Numbered from the stretch's first letter, positions 20,986 through 31,243 are shown. The stretch is 64,000 bases of DNA from Chromohalobacter nigrandesensis (GCF_023061285.1 NZ_JAKGAM010000008.1:78619-142618); one strand, 5' to 3'. Numbers and translations are program-made. The notes: generated from the sequence alone by a model not told the origin.

Positions 20986-22791
20986 ATGCTGGCCGCATGG
21001 GTGGAACAATTGCTGGGATACGCCAGCGGTGCGTTGAAGGCGATACGCGACAATGAGCATTATCCGGCGCTGATGACCTGGGCGCGTGACGAAGGAGTGG
21101 TGCGTGTCGGCGGTGACCTGAGCATGGCACAGGCCTTGGCGCCCTTGTTGTGGAACGAGACGCCGCTGGTGCGGCTGGACTTCGATCCCGAGCCCTTGGC
21201 GAGGCCGGGGCGCAACGAGCCCTGCTGGTGCGATTCGGGTCGCAAGACCAAGGAATGCTGCGGCGCGGTGACGCTGCCGGGGGCGGTACCCCCGCACTTG
21301 ATGTGGATGCTGTCGCTCAAGGAATGGACGGGCGAGACGCTCAAGGCGGCTCTGGGAAGCGGCAAGGCGCCGGATCAGGCACTGCTCGAGGCCGGTTTGA
21401 TCGCTGCCGAAAGCGGTCAGCGCGGGCGCGCCCAGCAGATCCTCGAAAGTCTCTTCTCCAGCGAGCGTGACTGGTCGCGCCTGCCCGAGCAGGCCGAGCC
21501 GGCGTTTGAAATTCTCGTCGATCTCTATCAATCGCGCGGTTTTCATCGCAAGCGGGCGGCGTTACTTGATGAGGTCCTGGAGCGTGGCCCGACCTTTCTG
21601 CGCGGTGTGGCGCTCGAGCGCCTGTGCTTGATGCATCTCGACAGCGATGATCTGGCCAGTGCTCGGGAAGCCTTCGTGCGGGCTCAACAAACGCTGCCCG
21701 ACTCGCCGACGTTGGCCTATATCGAGGCCATGCTGCTGCTGCACGAGGGCCATTCCGAAGAAGCTCGTTCTCGAGCGCATTTCTGGTGGCGGCGCCTCTC
21801 CAAGCGTTCCGATCTCGAAGCCGATCAGCTACAGTTTCTCGCCGACCTGGCCGCCAATCCCGAGGCGACCCTGGCCGAGCAGATGATCAACTCCGAGGAA
21901 GATCTGGCCGAGCCGCTGGCGGCACTTGCCGCCTTGCTCGAGACCTTGGAGACGCCGCCTTGTCTGCAATTGTCGCGTACGCCGGAAGGCTACGTGGAAT
22001 ATCATGCTACGGCGCGTGAGGATACGGCCTTCGCGGCATGGTTCGAATATTTCAAGGTGACCATCGACGAAGATGCCGCGCTTAGTTTCGAGTCCGACCC
22101 CTGGGAAAATGCCGTAGAATGGCTGCCCGCCTTGTGTGCTCATCCCGAATGGCTGGGCTCGCCGGCGGTGATGGAGTCGCTGTGCCTGGCGTTGACCAGC
22201 CGTTTCGGAAGCCTGCCGTGGATGGCGGAGAGCTTCTTTGCACCGCTGGCGGCACGGTTCGAGGCGTGGCTATCACAACTCGAAACCCAGCAAGGGCCCT
22301 TCGCCTGGGATGACGCCGACAACGCCACCTTGCTGCGCTGCGCCTTGGCGCTGATCGTGGGAATGGAGCGTGGCGCTCGGCCGCGTTCGCGGCATCTCGC
22401 CGAACGGGTGCTCAAGCTCGATGCAGAAGATGACCTGGGGTTGCGTGAGCTGGTGCTCGATCAGTTGCTGCGTGAAGGGCGTGACGACGAGGCCGCCGAA
22501 CTTAGCGCCACGCACGATGAAGAAGAGATGATCGGCGTGACCATGGCGCGGGTGCTCGCCTTGTATCGCCTAGCCCGGCGTGATGAGGCTGACGCTGCGC
22601 TTTCCGTCGCCCAGCGGGCCAATCCCTACCTGGTGCCGATGCTGTGCGACGAGAAGCCGAAACCGGTCGCGCTGGCCGTCGATGCGCCGGCGCCGGGTAC
22701 GCGGGCCGAGGCGTGGCAATATCGCCAGTTGATGCGCGATCAGTGGATGGCGACGCCGGGCGCCATGGCATGGCTGGATGCTCGTCGTTGA
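20986..22791 (+). CDS. SEC-C metal-binding motif protein with TPR-like repeats
   Basis: 601 residues. Near residues 73-92 a SEC-C type motif (PGRNEPCWCDSGRKTKECCG) resembles the zinc-binding tail of SecA. The rest is a long helical, acidic region that looks like degenerate TPR repeats (for example FERGPTFLRGVALERL-like and ARLYRLARRDEADAAL-like units). SEC-C motifs suggest zinc and possibly ribosome binding; function is unknown. The ATG is preceded by an ideal AGGAGG. A TAGAAT at 20954-20959 may be its -10. Confidence 0.72.
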   Translation: MLAAWVEQLLGYASGALKAIRDNEHYPALMTWARDEGVVRVGGDLSMAQALAPLLWNETPLVRLDFDPEPLARPGRNEPCWCDSGRKTKECCGAVTLPGAVPPHLMWMLSLKEWTGETLKAALGSGKAPDQALLEAGLIAAESGQRGRAQQILESLFSSERDWSRLPEQAEPAFEILVDLYQSRGFHRKRAALLDEVLERGPTFLRGVALERLCLMHLDSDDLASAREAFVRAQQTLPDSPTLAYIEAMLLLHEGHSEEARSRAHFWWRRLSKRSDLEADQLQFLADLAANPEATLAEQMINSEEDLAEPLAALAALLETLETPPCLQLSRTPEGYVEYHATAREDTAFAAWFEYFKVTIDEDAALSFESDPWENAVEWLPALCAHPEWLGSPAVMESLCLALTSRFGSLPWMAESFFAPLAARFEAWLSQLETQQGPFAWDDADNATLLRCALALIVGMERGARPRSRHLAERVLKLDAEDDLGLRELVLDQLLREGRDDEAAELSATHDEEEMIGVTMARVLALYRLARRDEADAALSVAQRANPYLVPMLCDEKPKPVALAVDAPAPGTRAEAWQYRQLMRDQWMATPGAMAWLDARR

Positions 22792-22832
22792 TAAGTCACC
22801 ATGCGCGAGCGTGACAGCGTTGGATATCACGT

Positions 22833-24170
22833 TCAGCGCTGCGTGCGGGCGAGCCACAGCGCGAGTAGCACGGCAGGCACGCCCAAGGCCGCGCTGACGG
22901 TAAAGAAGCCGGTGTAGCCGACGCCATCCACCACCAGCCCCGAGAAGCCGCCGAGAAACTTGCCGGGTAGCGTCATCAGCGATGAGAACAAGGCATACTG
23001 CGTTGCCGTGTAGGCACGTGAGGTCAGGCTCGAGAGAAAGGCGATGAACACCGTGCTCGCCAGACCATTGGCGAGGTTGTCGCTCATGATGGTCATGACC
23101 AGCATGGGGAAGCTGTGCCCCGCGTTGGCCAGGGCCACGAACATCAGGTTGGTGACGGCAGTCGCCAGGGCACCTGCCACCAGCATCCGCCCCAGTCCAA
23201 AGCGCACCACCAGCAGACCGCCGGCCACGCCGCCGAGAATGCTCATGGCGATACCGAATACCTTGGTCACATTGGCAATCTCGGAGAGGCTGAAGCCCAG
23301 GTCGATATACAGCGGGTTGGCCATCGCGGCCATCGCCAGGTCGCTGATGCGGTAGAGACCGATGAATAGCAAGAACCACAGGGCCGTGCGTCCGTGACGG
23401 GCGAAGAAATCGGTGAAGGGGCAGACAATGGCTCCGATAACCCAGGCGCCGAAACGTCGCCGTCGCCGAGACGTGTGTCGGTGCTGGTGCAGGAATGCGC
23501 GCACGCGTGGTTCATTGGCGAGCTGGGTACCAAGCGTCGAGCGCTGTGGCTCTGGCCTTACCAGGGTGGTGATGATGCCGACCCCGACGAGCGCGGCCAT
23601 GCACGCGTAGGCGACATGCCAGGAGGCCGCGTCGGCGATATAAAGCGCCCCGGCGCCCGCAGCGAGCAGCCCGCCGCGATAGCCGATGATATAGGTCGAG
23701 GCCATGGCGGCCTGCACGCTTTCCTCGGCGGATTCGATGCGATAGGCATCGATGACGATATCCTGCGTCGCCGCGCCGAACGCGACCAACAGGGCCAAGC
23801 CGGCGATGGGGATAAGGTGCGCGGGCGGCGAGAGGGCGGCCAGGCCGAGTAACCCTGCGGCGATCGTCAACTGGGCGCAGAGCATCCAACTGCGGCGTTG
23901 GCCGAACCAGCGGCCCAAGCCGGGTAGGGCGACACGGTCGACGATCGGCGCCCAGGCGATCTTGATCGAATAGAGGATGCCGATCCAGGAAAAGAACCCG
24001 ATGGCAGCGACATCCACGCCGACGTCGCGCAACCAGGCCGTGAGCGTCGAGAACACCAGCAGGAACGGTAGGCCGGCGGCGAAGCCGAGAAACAGCATGG
24101 TGATGACCGGTGCCTGCAGATAAACCGCCAAGGCGTCGCGCCAGCGGCGGTGTGCGACATCGTGAGTCAT
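22833..24170 (-). CDS. AmpG-like MFS muropeptide permease
   Basis: 445-residue major facilitator with about 12 membrane helices. It begins AVYLQAPVITMLFLGFAAGLPF and continues with ILYSIKIAWAPIVDRV, both typical of AmpG permeases that import anhydromuropeptides for cell-wall recycling. GAATQDIVIDAYRIE is another AmpG-type segment. The start at 24170 was chosen for its strong GGGAGGAACCG site; the open frame extends 14 codons further. A basic loop (RRRRRF) lies between the two halves. Confidence 0.87.
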   Translation of the reverse strand: MTHDVAHRRWRDALAVYLQAPVITMLFLGFAAGLPFLLVFSTLTAWLRDVGVDVAAIGFFSWIGILYSIKIAWAPIVDRVALPGLGRWFGQRRSWMLCAQLTIAAGLLGLAALSPPAHLIPIAGLALLVAFGAATQDIVIDAYRIESAEESVQAAMASTYIIGYRGGLLAAGAGALYIADAASWHVAYACMAALVGVGIITTLVRPEPQRSTLGTQLANEPRVRAFLHQHRHTSRRRRRFGAWVIGAIVCPFTDFFARHGRTALWFLLFIGLYRISDLAMAAMANPLYIDLGFSLSEIANVTKVFGIAMSILGGVAGGLLVVRFGLGRMLVAGALATAVTNLMFVALANAGHSFPMLVMTIMSDNLANGLASTVFIAFLSSLTSRAYTATQYALFSSLMTLPGKFLGGFSGLVVDGVGYTGFFTVSAALGVPAVLLALWLARTQR

Positions 24171-24327
24171 CGGTTCCTCCCGTGAGCGAGCCGCCCGATG
24201 CGGCTCGGACATGAATCCGGCACAATGCTAGAATGCAGCGTTTGCACGGCAACGGCCCGCGCCCAGGCGTGTGTCGCCAACGCAGGTTGCGTACCGTGGC
24301 ATACCCCGACGATGAAGGCCAGAGGAC

Positions 24328-24876
24328 ATGACCGATCAGCTCGATCCAAGCGCGTCTGACGACGCGGCCGCCTGCCCGCGCTGGTATGTGGTGCAGTGCA
24401 AGGGTGGGGAATCCTTCCGTGCCAGCGAGCATCTGACCAATCAAGGCTATCGTGTCTTCCATCCGGTACTCGAGGTACAGAAGAAGCGCCGCAACAAGTT
24501 GGTCTGGATCGCCGAACCCTTGTTTCCTCATTATTTGTTCATTCGCCTCGACCGGGTGGCCAGCAATTGGCGACCCATACGCTCCACCCGGGGCGTGTTG
24601 AGGCTAGTGGCGTTTGGTGACGAGCCGCTGCCGGTGCCGGACGCGCTGGTCGAGACGTTGGTCGCCCATTCCCAGCGCGATGAGACGCTGCGTGAAGCGG
24701 GCAACGTCTACTTTCGCCCCGGTGAAGTCGTCGAGATCACCGAAGGTCCCTTTCAGGCGCTCAAGGCCGTGTTCGAGACCCAGAAGGGCGAAGAGCGCGC
24801 CATCGTCCTGCTCAACATGCTGCATCATCAGCAGCGTCTCGAGTTGCCAGTGGGCGATCTGCGCCGCACCACATGA
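24328..24876 (+). CDS. rfaH: Transcription elongation factor RfaH
   Basis: NusG paralogue that suppresses pausing and rho termination in long envelope operons carrying ops sites. The 182-residue protein has the N-terminal NGN domain (RWYVVQCKGGESFRASEHL ... EPLFPHYLFIRL) and a C-terminal KOW-type region (FRPGEVVEITEGPF). The extended acidic N-terminus before RWYV is not typical but the ATG has a usable site. No ops element was searched genome-wide; long operons in this organism are its likely targets. Confidence 0.9.
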   Translation: MTDQLDPSASDDAAACPRWYVVQCKGGESFRASEHLTNQGYRVFHPVLEVQKKRRNKLVWIAEPLFPHYLFIRLDRVASNWRPIRSTRGVLRLVAFGDEPLPVPDALVETLVAHSQRDETLREAGNVYFRPGEVVEITEGPFQALKAVFETQKGEERAIVLLNMLHHQQRLELPVGDLRRTT

Positions 24877-24911
24877 CACGCCGCTCAATGCTGTAAAGAC
24901 CAGGAGTTTTC

Positions 24912-25418
24912 ATGACCATCTCGCCGCAACACGTCGTTCGCTTGCATTATGTGTTGTGCGATTCATCAGGACATGTGCTCGACGACTCGCGTCGACGCGA
25001 TGAGCCGCTCGAATATCTGCATGGCCACGCCAATATCCTGCCGGGTCTGGAAACGGCGCTGGAGGGACTTCCCAGCGGCGCTACCCGTGAGATCAACCTG
25101 ACGCCGGAGGAGGCTTATGGGGCGCATGCCCCCGATCTCGTGCAGACGGTGGCGCGCACGGCCTTTCCCGGTGTCGAAGAGTTGTCACCAGGCATGCGCT
25201 TTCAGGCCGAAGGCCCCGACGGGCCGCGTACGGTAACCTTGATCGAGGCGGATGACACGCAGGTGAAGGTGGATGCCAATCATCCGCTGGCGGGGCAGGC
25301 GCTGGTGTTTCGTGTCGAAATTCTCGATATCCGCCCGGCAAGACGCGCCGAACTTGCCAAGGGTCATCCCTTGGCGGCAGACGTGACGGCGTCCGAGGTC
25401 GAGGATCGCAAGCAATAG
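24912..25418 (+). CDS. FKBP-type peptidyl-prolyl isomerase, SlyD-like
   Basis: 168-residue protein. The FKBP fold starts VVRLHYVLCDSSGHVLDDS and is interrupted by the insert-in-flap domain found in SlyD (from LTPEEAYGAHAPDLVQTV). It ends with NHPLAGQALVFRVEILDIR. The long His-rich metal-binding tail of E. coli SlyD is absent; the tail is short and charged. It lies 35 nt after rfaH and may be cotranscribed. Confidence 0.88.
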   Translation: MTISPQHVVRLHYVLCDSSGHVLDDSRRRDEPLEYLHGHANILPGLETALEGLPSGATREINLTPEEAYGAHAPDLVQTVARTAFPGVEELSPGMRFQAEGPDGPRTVTLIEADDTQVKVDANHPLAGQALVFRVEILDIRPARRAELAKGHPLAADVTASEVEDRKQ

Positions 25419-25437
25419 CGGCTGCAACTTGGAGCGT

Positions 25438-27519
25438 CTATTCGGGCAGCGTCTTCTCCAGCCGGCGCAAAAATGCATCCATCGGCTCAGGGAGTGCTAG
25501 ATAGTAGCCTTGCAGGAAGTCGATGCCGCGTGCGCATAGATAGTCTTGCTGCGCTGAGTTTTCCACCCCTTCGGCGACCACCCGGAGTTCCAGTGCCTTG
25601 CCCAGGGCGATGATGGAACGCACCAATGGTGCATCGCAGCGCGGCGTGATGGCATCGACGAAGACCTTATCGATCTTGATCTCGTCGACGCGAAAATCCT
25701 GTAGATAGCGCAGCGACGAATAGCCCGTGCCGAAGTCGTCGAGGGCGAGCCGCACGCCGAGTGCACGCAGCGCATTGAGCCTGGCGGCGACACCTGGTGT
25801 GACGAGCAGCGATTCGACGACTTCCAGGATCAACCGCCGAGGCTCGAAAGCATGACGTTCGAGCAATTGTGTCAGGTGCGTAATGAAAGCATCGTCATGC
25901 AGTTGTTGCACCGAGACGTTGACCGAGAGCGACAGTTCGCTGCCGTGCAGTGCACCACCGAGCAGGTCGCAAGCCTGGTCGAGTACCCATTGGCCCATGG
26001 GGCGAATCAGGCCGCTGTACTCGGCTTCGGCAATGAAACTGCCCGGCGCCAGCAGCCCTTCGCGTGGATGCTGCCAGCGTAAGAGCACTTCGGCGCCTGT
26101 CAGGCGTCCCGCAGGGTCGAACTGCCCCTGTAGATACAGACGAAATTGGCGTTCGTCGAGCGCGGTGCGCAGTTCGCGTGCCAGACGATTGAGGCGCTGC
26201 TCCCAATCGCTTAGTTGGCTAGTGTAGAACGCCAAGTGAGGCGGTGGTGTCTCGCGTGCGTGTTGCACCGCGAGTTCGGCGCGTTGTAACAGCGATTCGA
26301 TATCCTGCGCGTCGAGCGGATAGCGTGCCACACCGGCATTGAAACGCAACTGGCTGGGCGTGCCGAAGATGCGCCAGCTATTGTCGCCCAGCGAGAGTAG
26401 TCGCGCCAGACAATAGCGGCGCAGCGACTCATCCGTTTGTCCCGGAATCGCGATCAACAGGCGATTGGCCGGGAGTCGGCCGACGTGAATGCTGCCTTGC
26501 AACTCGGTCAGGCGTTCCTGGAGTTTTTCAGCTACCTGACGAATCGCTTCATCACCAGCCTGTTGGCCGAGTGTCTCGTTGATATGACCGAGACCGCCCA
26601 GCCGCAGCACCAATAGGTGAAATGCTTCGTCGCGTTGTGTCAACGCTTGCAGGCGTTCGAGGAGTCCTCTCAATGTGGCCAGCCCAGAGACTTCGTCGTG
26701 ATAGAGCTGGCGATACAGGTCATGCTCCACTTCGCGACGGCGCAAGGATTCCGAAAACTGGGAAAGCAATCCCGCGAATCCCATGAGGGTGGTGATTTCA
26801 TCGCCATGCCACTCGCGTGGCGTCGTCGACTCACAGCAGATTGCCCCGCGTAGCTCACCGCCGACGAAAATCCCCACGTCCAGCATGGCGTGAATACGAT
26901 TGTTGCACAGGTAATGGTGCAGGCCGCTGAGGCGTTCGTCATGTTGAGCGTCGGACGTGACCAGGCAAGGGTTTTGCGTCAGTGACGCGAGATAGCCATC
27001 CAGTCCGCTGGGCGCCAGCCTGATGCCATTGAGTGCTTCAACGAGCGACATGCGGCAGGTCAGGGAGCGATCCTTGTCGAGGAACCATAGACTGGCACGC
27101 TCTGCGCCTAGAACCTCGGCGCTGGTGTCGAGCAAAGCACGCAGGAAGGCGTCTTCATCGAGGTCGCGCTGCAGTAGTTCGCGCATCCGGCGCCAGGCTT
27201 CCTGTTGATTGGCCTGGCGTTGTTGTGCTTGGAGGAGAGCTTCCCATTGCGTAATGTTGTGGCGTGTCTGTTGGGCCATGCGATGTCGCAAAACCGCACC
27301 CATCAGCATCACCATGATCGTGATCGCCATCAACCAGGACAGGCGTTGCTCGAATAGCAGCGACGCCCCGATGGCGATCACGCTACCTACCGCAAACACG
27401 CGGAAAAGCACGCTGTTGCGGCGTTGTTCGTTACGCAAGCGTCGTAATTGGTCGACGGCATCAAGCGTCATGCGAGGCACCGATGAGCGTCGAAGCGAAG
27501 ATAAGTCGTCATGCGCCAT
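25438..27519 (-). CDS. GAF-GGDEF(degenerate)-EAL cyclic-di-GMP phosphodiesterase
   Basis: 693 residues: two membrane helices near residues 39-82, a GAF-like domain (about 105-260), a GGDEF-family domain (about 265-420) whose signature is replaced by GRLPANRL, and an EAL domain (about 435-690). The EAL catalytic residues appear intact: E in EVLLRW, N in SVNVS, E in ILEVVES, DDFGTGYS, K in IKIDK, AEGVE and QGYY. The likely activity is c-di-GMP hydrolysis with a GGDEF that cannot synthesise the nucleotide. Converges on the FKBP gene. Confidence 0.9.
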   Translation of the reverse strand: MAHDDLSSLRRSSVPRMTLDAVDQLRRLRNEQRRNSVLFRVFAVGSVIAIGASLLFEQRLSWLMAITIMVMLMGAVLRHRMAQQTRHNITQWEALLQAQQRQANQQEAWRRMRELLQRDLDEDAFLRALLDTSAEVLGAERASLWFLDKDRSLTCRMSLVEALNGIRLAPSGLDGYLASLTQNPCLVTSDAQHDERLSGLHHYLCNNRIHAMLDVGIFVGGELRGAICCESTTPREWHGDEITTLMGFAGLLSQFSESLRRREVEHDLYRQLYHDEVSGLATLRGLLERLQALTQRDEAFHLLVLRLGGLGHINETLGQQAGDEAIRQVAEKLQERLTELQGSIHVGRLPANRLLIAIPGQTDESLRRYCLARLLSLGDNSWRIFGTPSQLRFNAGVARYPLDAQDIESLLQRAELAVQHARETPPPHLAFYTSQLSDWEQRLNRLARELRTALDERQFRLYLQGQFDPAGRLTGAEVLLRWQHPREGLLAPGSFIAEAEYSGLIRPMGQWVLDQACDLLGGALHGSELSLSVNVSVQQLHDDAFITHLTQLLERHAFEPRRLILEVVESLLVTPGVAARLNALRALGVRLALDDFGTGYSSLRYLQDFRVDEIKIDKVFVDAITPRCDAPLVRSIIALGKALELRVVAEGVENSAQQDYLCARGIDFLQGYYLALPEPMDAFLRRLEKTLPE

Positions 27520-27676
27520 CCTATGCCATGTTGAAAAGGGCCTTGGCGCGTCGGCGTCACAATGCCGTCAAGCTCGGTGAATTCGTTGTCATGAAGCGCG
27601 AAGGATCTAGGGCACGCTGTTGTGATTGGCCTCTAGCGTTATCTTGGCAGTGAATGCGGGTCGGGGGAAGCGTGTT

Positions 27677-27700
27677 CGGGGCATGCCGTGGCATGCCCCG
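27677..27700 (-). terminator. Perfect palindrome after proS, possible terminator hairpin
   Basis: CGGGGCATGCC-GT-GGCATGCCCCG forms an 11-bp inverted repeat 7 nt past the proS stop. There is no T-tract on either side, so it is not a canonical intrinsic terminator; it could act in mRNA 3' end protection. Confidence 0.5.
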
Positions 27701-27707
27701 GTGCGGG

Positions 27708-29429
27708 TCAAGAGGACAGACGTTGGCGCAGGAAGTCGAGCATCGTATCGGCGGGTACCATGGTGACCTCGCTATCGCGGCGTCCCTTGTATTCCAGCTC
27801 GCCGTTATCCAGCCCGCGCTCGCCGATCACGACACGATGGGGGATGCCAGTGAGCTCTTGGTCAGCGAATTTGACGCCGGGGCGCAGGTCGCGATCATCG
27901 ATCAGCACGTCGACGCCAGCGTTGATAAGTTGCTGATAAAGGGTTTCGGCATACTCGCGAACACGCTCGGACTTGTGCGCGTTCATGGGTACCAGCGTGA
28001 CTTCGAACGGGGCGATGGTATTCGGCCAGATGATGCCTGCGGCATCGTGGCTCTGCTCGATGGCGGCGGCGACGACACGGGTGACGCCAATGCCATAGCA
28101 GCCCATCAGCAAAGGCATTGCCTGGCCATTGTCGTCGAGCACGGTAGCGTTCATTGCCGTGGAATACTTGGTTCCCAACTGGAAGACGTGGCCGACTTCG
28201 ATGCCGCGTGCGATGGCCAGTGTACCCTTGCCGTCCGGCGAGGGATCGCCCTCGACCACGTTACGCAGGTCAGCCACCTTGGGCAGGGCGACGTCGCGCT
28301 CCCAGTTGATGCCGAAATAGTGCTGGCCATCGATGTTGGCGCCGGCACCGAAGTCGCTCATCAGCGCCACGCTGCGGTCGATGATCAATGGCATCTTCAG
28401 GTTGACCGGTCCCAATGAGCCGGGGCCGGCGCCCACCGCCTGGCGAATTTCCGCTTCACTGGCCATGGTCAGGGGCGCGGCAACCTCGGGCAGGTTCTCG
28501 GCCTTGACCTCGTTGAGTTCGTGATCGCCACGCACCAGCAAGGCCACCAGGCCGTCTTCTGCAGCATGCACCATCAATGTCTTGAGGGTCTTCTCGATGG
28601 GCAGGCCATGCTGCTCGACCAAGGTGGCGATAGTACGCGCATGGGGTGTGTCGACCAGGCGCAGTTCTTCCTGGGGCGCGGCGCGCTCGGGCGTCTCCCC
28701 CAGCGGCACGGGGAGCGCCTCGGCTTTCTCCATGTTGGCGGCGTAGTCAGAAGACGTGGAGAATACCACTGCATCCTCGCCGGAATCGGCCAGCACCTGA
28801 AATTCGTGGGAACCCGTACCGCCGATGTCGCCGTTGTCGGCCTCGACGGCACGGAAATCCAGTCCCAGGCGCGTGAAGATGCGTATATAGGCGTCGTACA
28901 TCGCATCGTAGGAGCGCTGCAGGCCGGCCTGGTCGATATCGAAGGAGTAGGCATCCTTCATGATGAACTCGCGGGCACGCATGACGCCGAAGCGCGGACG
29001 CGTCTCGTCGCGGAACTTTGTCTGGATCTGGTAGAAGTTGGAGGGCACCTGCTTGTAGGAGCGTATTTCGTTACGCACCAGGTCGGTGATCACTTCCTCG
29101 TGCGTCGGGCCGTAGCAGAAATCGCGCTCGTGGCGGTCACGGATACGCAGCAGCAGGTTGCCGTATTGGTCCCAGCGTCCGGACTCCTGCCACAATTCTG
29201 CCGGCTGGATCGCGGGCATCAGGACTTCCTGAGCACCGGCGCGGTTCATTTCCTCGCGCACGATGTTTTCGACCTTGCGAAGCGTGCGCAGCCCCAAGGG
29301 GAGCCAGGTATAGAGCCCCGAGCTCAGGCGGCGAATCATGCCCGCGCGCAGCATCAGCTGGTGGCTGACGATGTCGGCGTCGGCGGGTGTTTCCTTGAGG
29401 GTGGAGATCAATAATTGACTGGCGCGCAT
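27708..29429 (-). CDS. proS: Prolyl-tRNA synthetase
   Basis: Class II aminoacyl-tRNA synthetase charging tRNA-Pro, 573 residues in the bacterial form. The catalytic core shows motif 2 ([17 protein letters not shown]) and motif 3 ([13 protein letters not shown]). A YbaK-like editing insertion sits between them (about residues 230-400), and an anticodon-binding domain is at the C-terminus. The start at 29429 ([18 protein letters not shown]) matches the family; an in-frame TTG two codons earlier is possible. Confidence 0.97.
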   Translation of the reverse strand: MRASQLLISTLKETPADADIVSHQLMLRAGMIRRLSSGLYTWLPLGLRTLRKVENIVREEMNRAGAQEVLMPAIQPAELWQESGRWDQYGNLLLRIRDRHERDFCYGPTHEEVITDLVRNEIRSYKQVPSNFYQIQTKFRDETRPRFGVMRAREFIMKDAYSFDIDQAGLQRSYDAMYDAYIRIFTRLGLDFRAVEADNGDIGGTGSHEFQVLADSGEDAVVFSTSSDYAANMEKAEALPVPLGETPERAAPQEELRLVDTPHARTIATLVEQHGLPIEKTLKTLMVHAAEDGLVALLVRGDHELNEVKAENLPEVAAPLTMASEAEIRQAVGAGPGSLGPVNLKMPLIIDRSVALMSDFGAGANIDGQHYFGINWERDVALPKVADLRNVVEGDPSPDGKGTLAIARGIEVGHVFQLGTKYSTAMNATVLDDNGQAMPLLMGCYGIGVTRVVAAAIEQSHDAAGIIWPNTIAPFEVTLVPMNAHKSERVREYAETLYQQLINAGVDVLIDDRDLRPGVKFADQELTGIPHRVVIGERGLDNGELEYKGRRDSEVTMVPADTMLDFLRQRLSS

Positions 29430-29697
29430 GGACAAGCGGTTCCTTGGATTCGAGGCCTAACATCGCGTCGCTCTTAAGCGGCGCGGCAGATGGATGTATT
29501 GTACGGTTCAGGCGTGAACGCGGCAAAAGCGATATGGGTCGGTGCTTTCTGGAGCGACGAGGTGGACGTCGAGCTTGGTGAAGGCAGGCTCACGTTGCCG
29601 CGACGTTTGCGATATCCTTACGCGTGTAATGTCCGGCTGTTGGGTGGCGTAGTCTTGGCTCGAATAATGTATGTGAACAGGGTGAGAGGATAAAGTG

Positions 29698-30153
29698 ATG
29701 AGTGCCATGAATGATCGAAAAGTCTTCCAGGCTCGCCGCTGGATAGCAGCACTGACCATCGTGGTTACTACCACGACGCTGGCGGGATGCGGGACCGTGT
29801 TCTATCCCGAGCGCAAGGGGCAGCCCAGTGGGCGTATCGATCCCGCAGTGGCAGTCGCCGATGGCGTGGGCCTGCTGTTTTACATCATCCCAGGTGTCGT
29901 CGCCTACGCTATCGACTTTTCCAATGGCACGATCTACCTGCCGAGTCGCGATACCGCGCAGGTGGATACGCTGCATTTCGAGGACGAATTGGATACGCAA
30001 ACGCTCGAGTCGGTGCTGGCCGAACGCACGGGTGGATCAGTGCGTCTAGACGATGAACTCGTGCGCGTCGAACGGGTCGCTTCTCGTGATGAGGCGCTGG
30101 CGCTGGTGCGCATGTCAGGCACTTACGATAAAGAACGTCTTGCCTCGATGTAA
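29698..30153 (+). CDS. YceK/YidQ-like lipoprotein
   Basis: 151-residue predicted lipoprotein. A basic N-terminus and hydrophobic stretch end in the lipobox LAGC (Cys near residue 30). The block FYPERKGQPSGRIDP ... GLLFYIIPGVVAYAIDF ... GTIYLPSR is a recurrent gammaproteobacterial small-lipoprotein pattern with one hydrophobic segment. The function is unknown. The ATG at 29698 follows GAGGA by 7 nt; the GTG one codon earlier is less likely. The 268 nt between proS and this gene show no other coding signal. Confidence 0.72.
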   Translation: MSAMNDRKVFQARRWIAALTIVVTTTTLAGCGTVFYPERKGQPSGRIDPAVAVADGVGLLFYIIPGVVAYAIDFSNGTIYLPSRDTAQVDTLHFEDELDTQTLESVLAERTGGSVRLDDELVRVERVASRDEALALVRMSGTYDKERLASM

Positions 30154-30337
30154 GGACTTTGTTGGGGGATGAAGCAGTCTAGTGCGAGTTGCCTCACATG
30201 ACTTTGATGAGTGTCATGCTACGAGGCAATTCGTGATCGGCATGAGAAAAACCAGACACGTAAACGCGAATATCAAACTGTTCTCAAAAAGGCTCTCACG
30301 CATACTGAACACTCGATTCAGACGCAGGGAGTCTACA

Positions 30338-31153
30338 ATGACATTACAATATAAAGCTTCTCGATTCGTGGCGCCGCCCGAGCACCCGACGCAAACCTAT
30401 CGTTTGAGCAATATGTGCCTGCCAACGCCCTTGTCGGTAGGCGAGCTGGAAACGTTCAGCACCATCAGTCGCCAGGTATCGCCTTTGAGAAAGCGCCAAA
30501 CGCTATTTGCACAAGGCGAAGAATTCAAGAGTCTGTATATCGTTCGTTGCGGAAGCTTGAAGCAAGTCTATCGTGACATCACCAACGAAGAGCACATTAC
30601 CCAGTTTTATTTGCCGGGCGAAGTAGTGGGCCTTGATGCCATTAGTAGTGGTTTTCATCCGGTAGCCACGCAGGCATTGGAAACGACGTCCGTCTGCGAA
30701 ATATTGCCTGAAGCGCTCGAAGAGCTTGCCCAGAAGAGACCGAGTGAGCTGGGCATGAACGGTTGTTTTCTACGGGTGATGAGTCGCGCATTGCATCAGG
30801 AGCGCATGATGGTGCGTCTATTTTTGAATAGAACGTCCGATGTGCGTTTGGCCAGCTTTCTGCTCGCCTTGTCGACACGCTTTAGACAACAGGGATATTC
30901 GCCGTTTAGCTTCCGCCTTTCCATGTCGCGTAGCGATATAGGCAATTATCTGGGGTTAGCGGTCGAGACGGTGAGTCGTCTATTGGGACGTTTCCAGGAC
31001 CTGGAGTTGCTCACGGCAAAGGGGCGAGAAATAAGAATCGACGATCTGGACGGGCTCATGGCGTTGGCGGATGGGCGTGGGCGTCAGTCCATCTGGCATA
31101 CCCCGGTCACCTCGCCGAGCTCCAGACATCTCGCTGGTGTGTCGGCGCACTGA
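30338..31153 (+). CDS. CRP/FNR-family regulator, Anr-like but missing two cluster cysteines
   Basis: 271 residues. An N-terminal cyclic-nucleotide-binding fold is followed by a long helix and a C-terminal winged HTH whose recognition region (SRSDIGNYLGLAVETVSRLL) is nearly identical to FNR/Anr, so an FNR-type DNA site is expected. The four FNR ligands Cys20/23/29/122 map here to Thr18, Tyr21, Cys27 and Cys120: only two remain. It is probably not a standard [4Fe-4S] oxygen sensor. The start ATG at 30338 has GGGAG upstream; a 52-codon open extension is not conserved. Confidence 0.85.
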   Translation: MTLQYKASRFVAPPEHPTQTYRLSNMCLPTPLSVGELETFSTISRQVSPLRKRQTLFAQGEEFKSLYIVRCGSLKQVYRDITNEEHITQFYLPGEVVGLDAISSGFHPVATQALETTSVCEILPEALEELAQKRPSELGMNGCFLRVMSRALHQERMMVRLFLNRTSDVRLASFLLALSTRFRQQGYSPFSFRLSMSRSDIGNYLGLAVETVSRLLGRFQDLELLTAKGREIRIDDLDGLMALADGRGRQSIWHTPVTSPSSRHLAGVSAH

Positions 31154-31243
31154 GACCAAGTGCGGGGTGGCCGCTATGTCGACGCTTTAGAGAGTTACCG
31201 ACAGAAATACGAATAGGAGAGGGCGCCAAGCGCTTTATTCTAC

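Noticed and set aside
28521..29414. 297-codon plus-strand open frame across proS
   Set aside because: Lies wholly antisense to proS; no ribosome binding site or recognisable domain.
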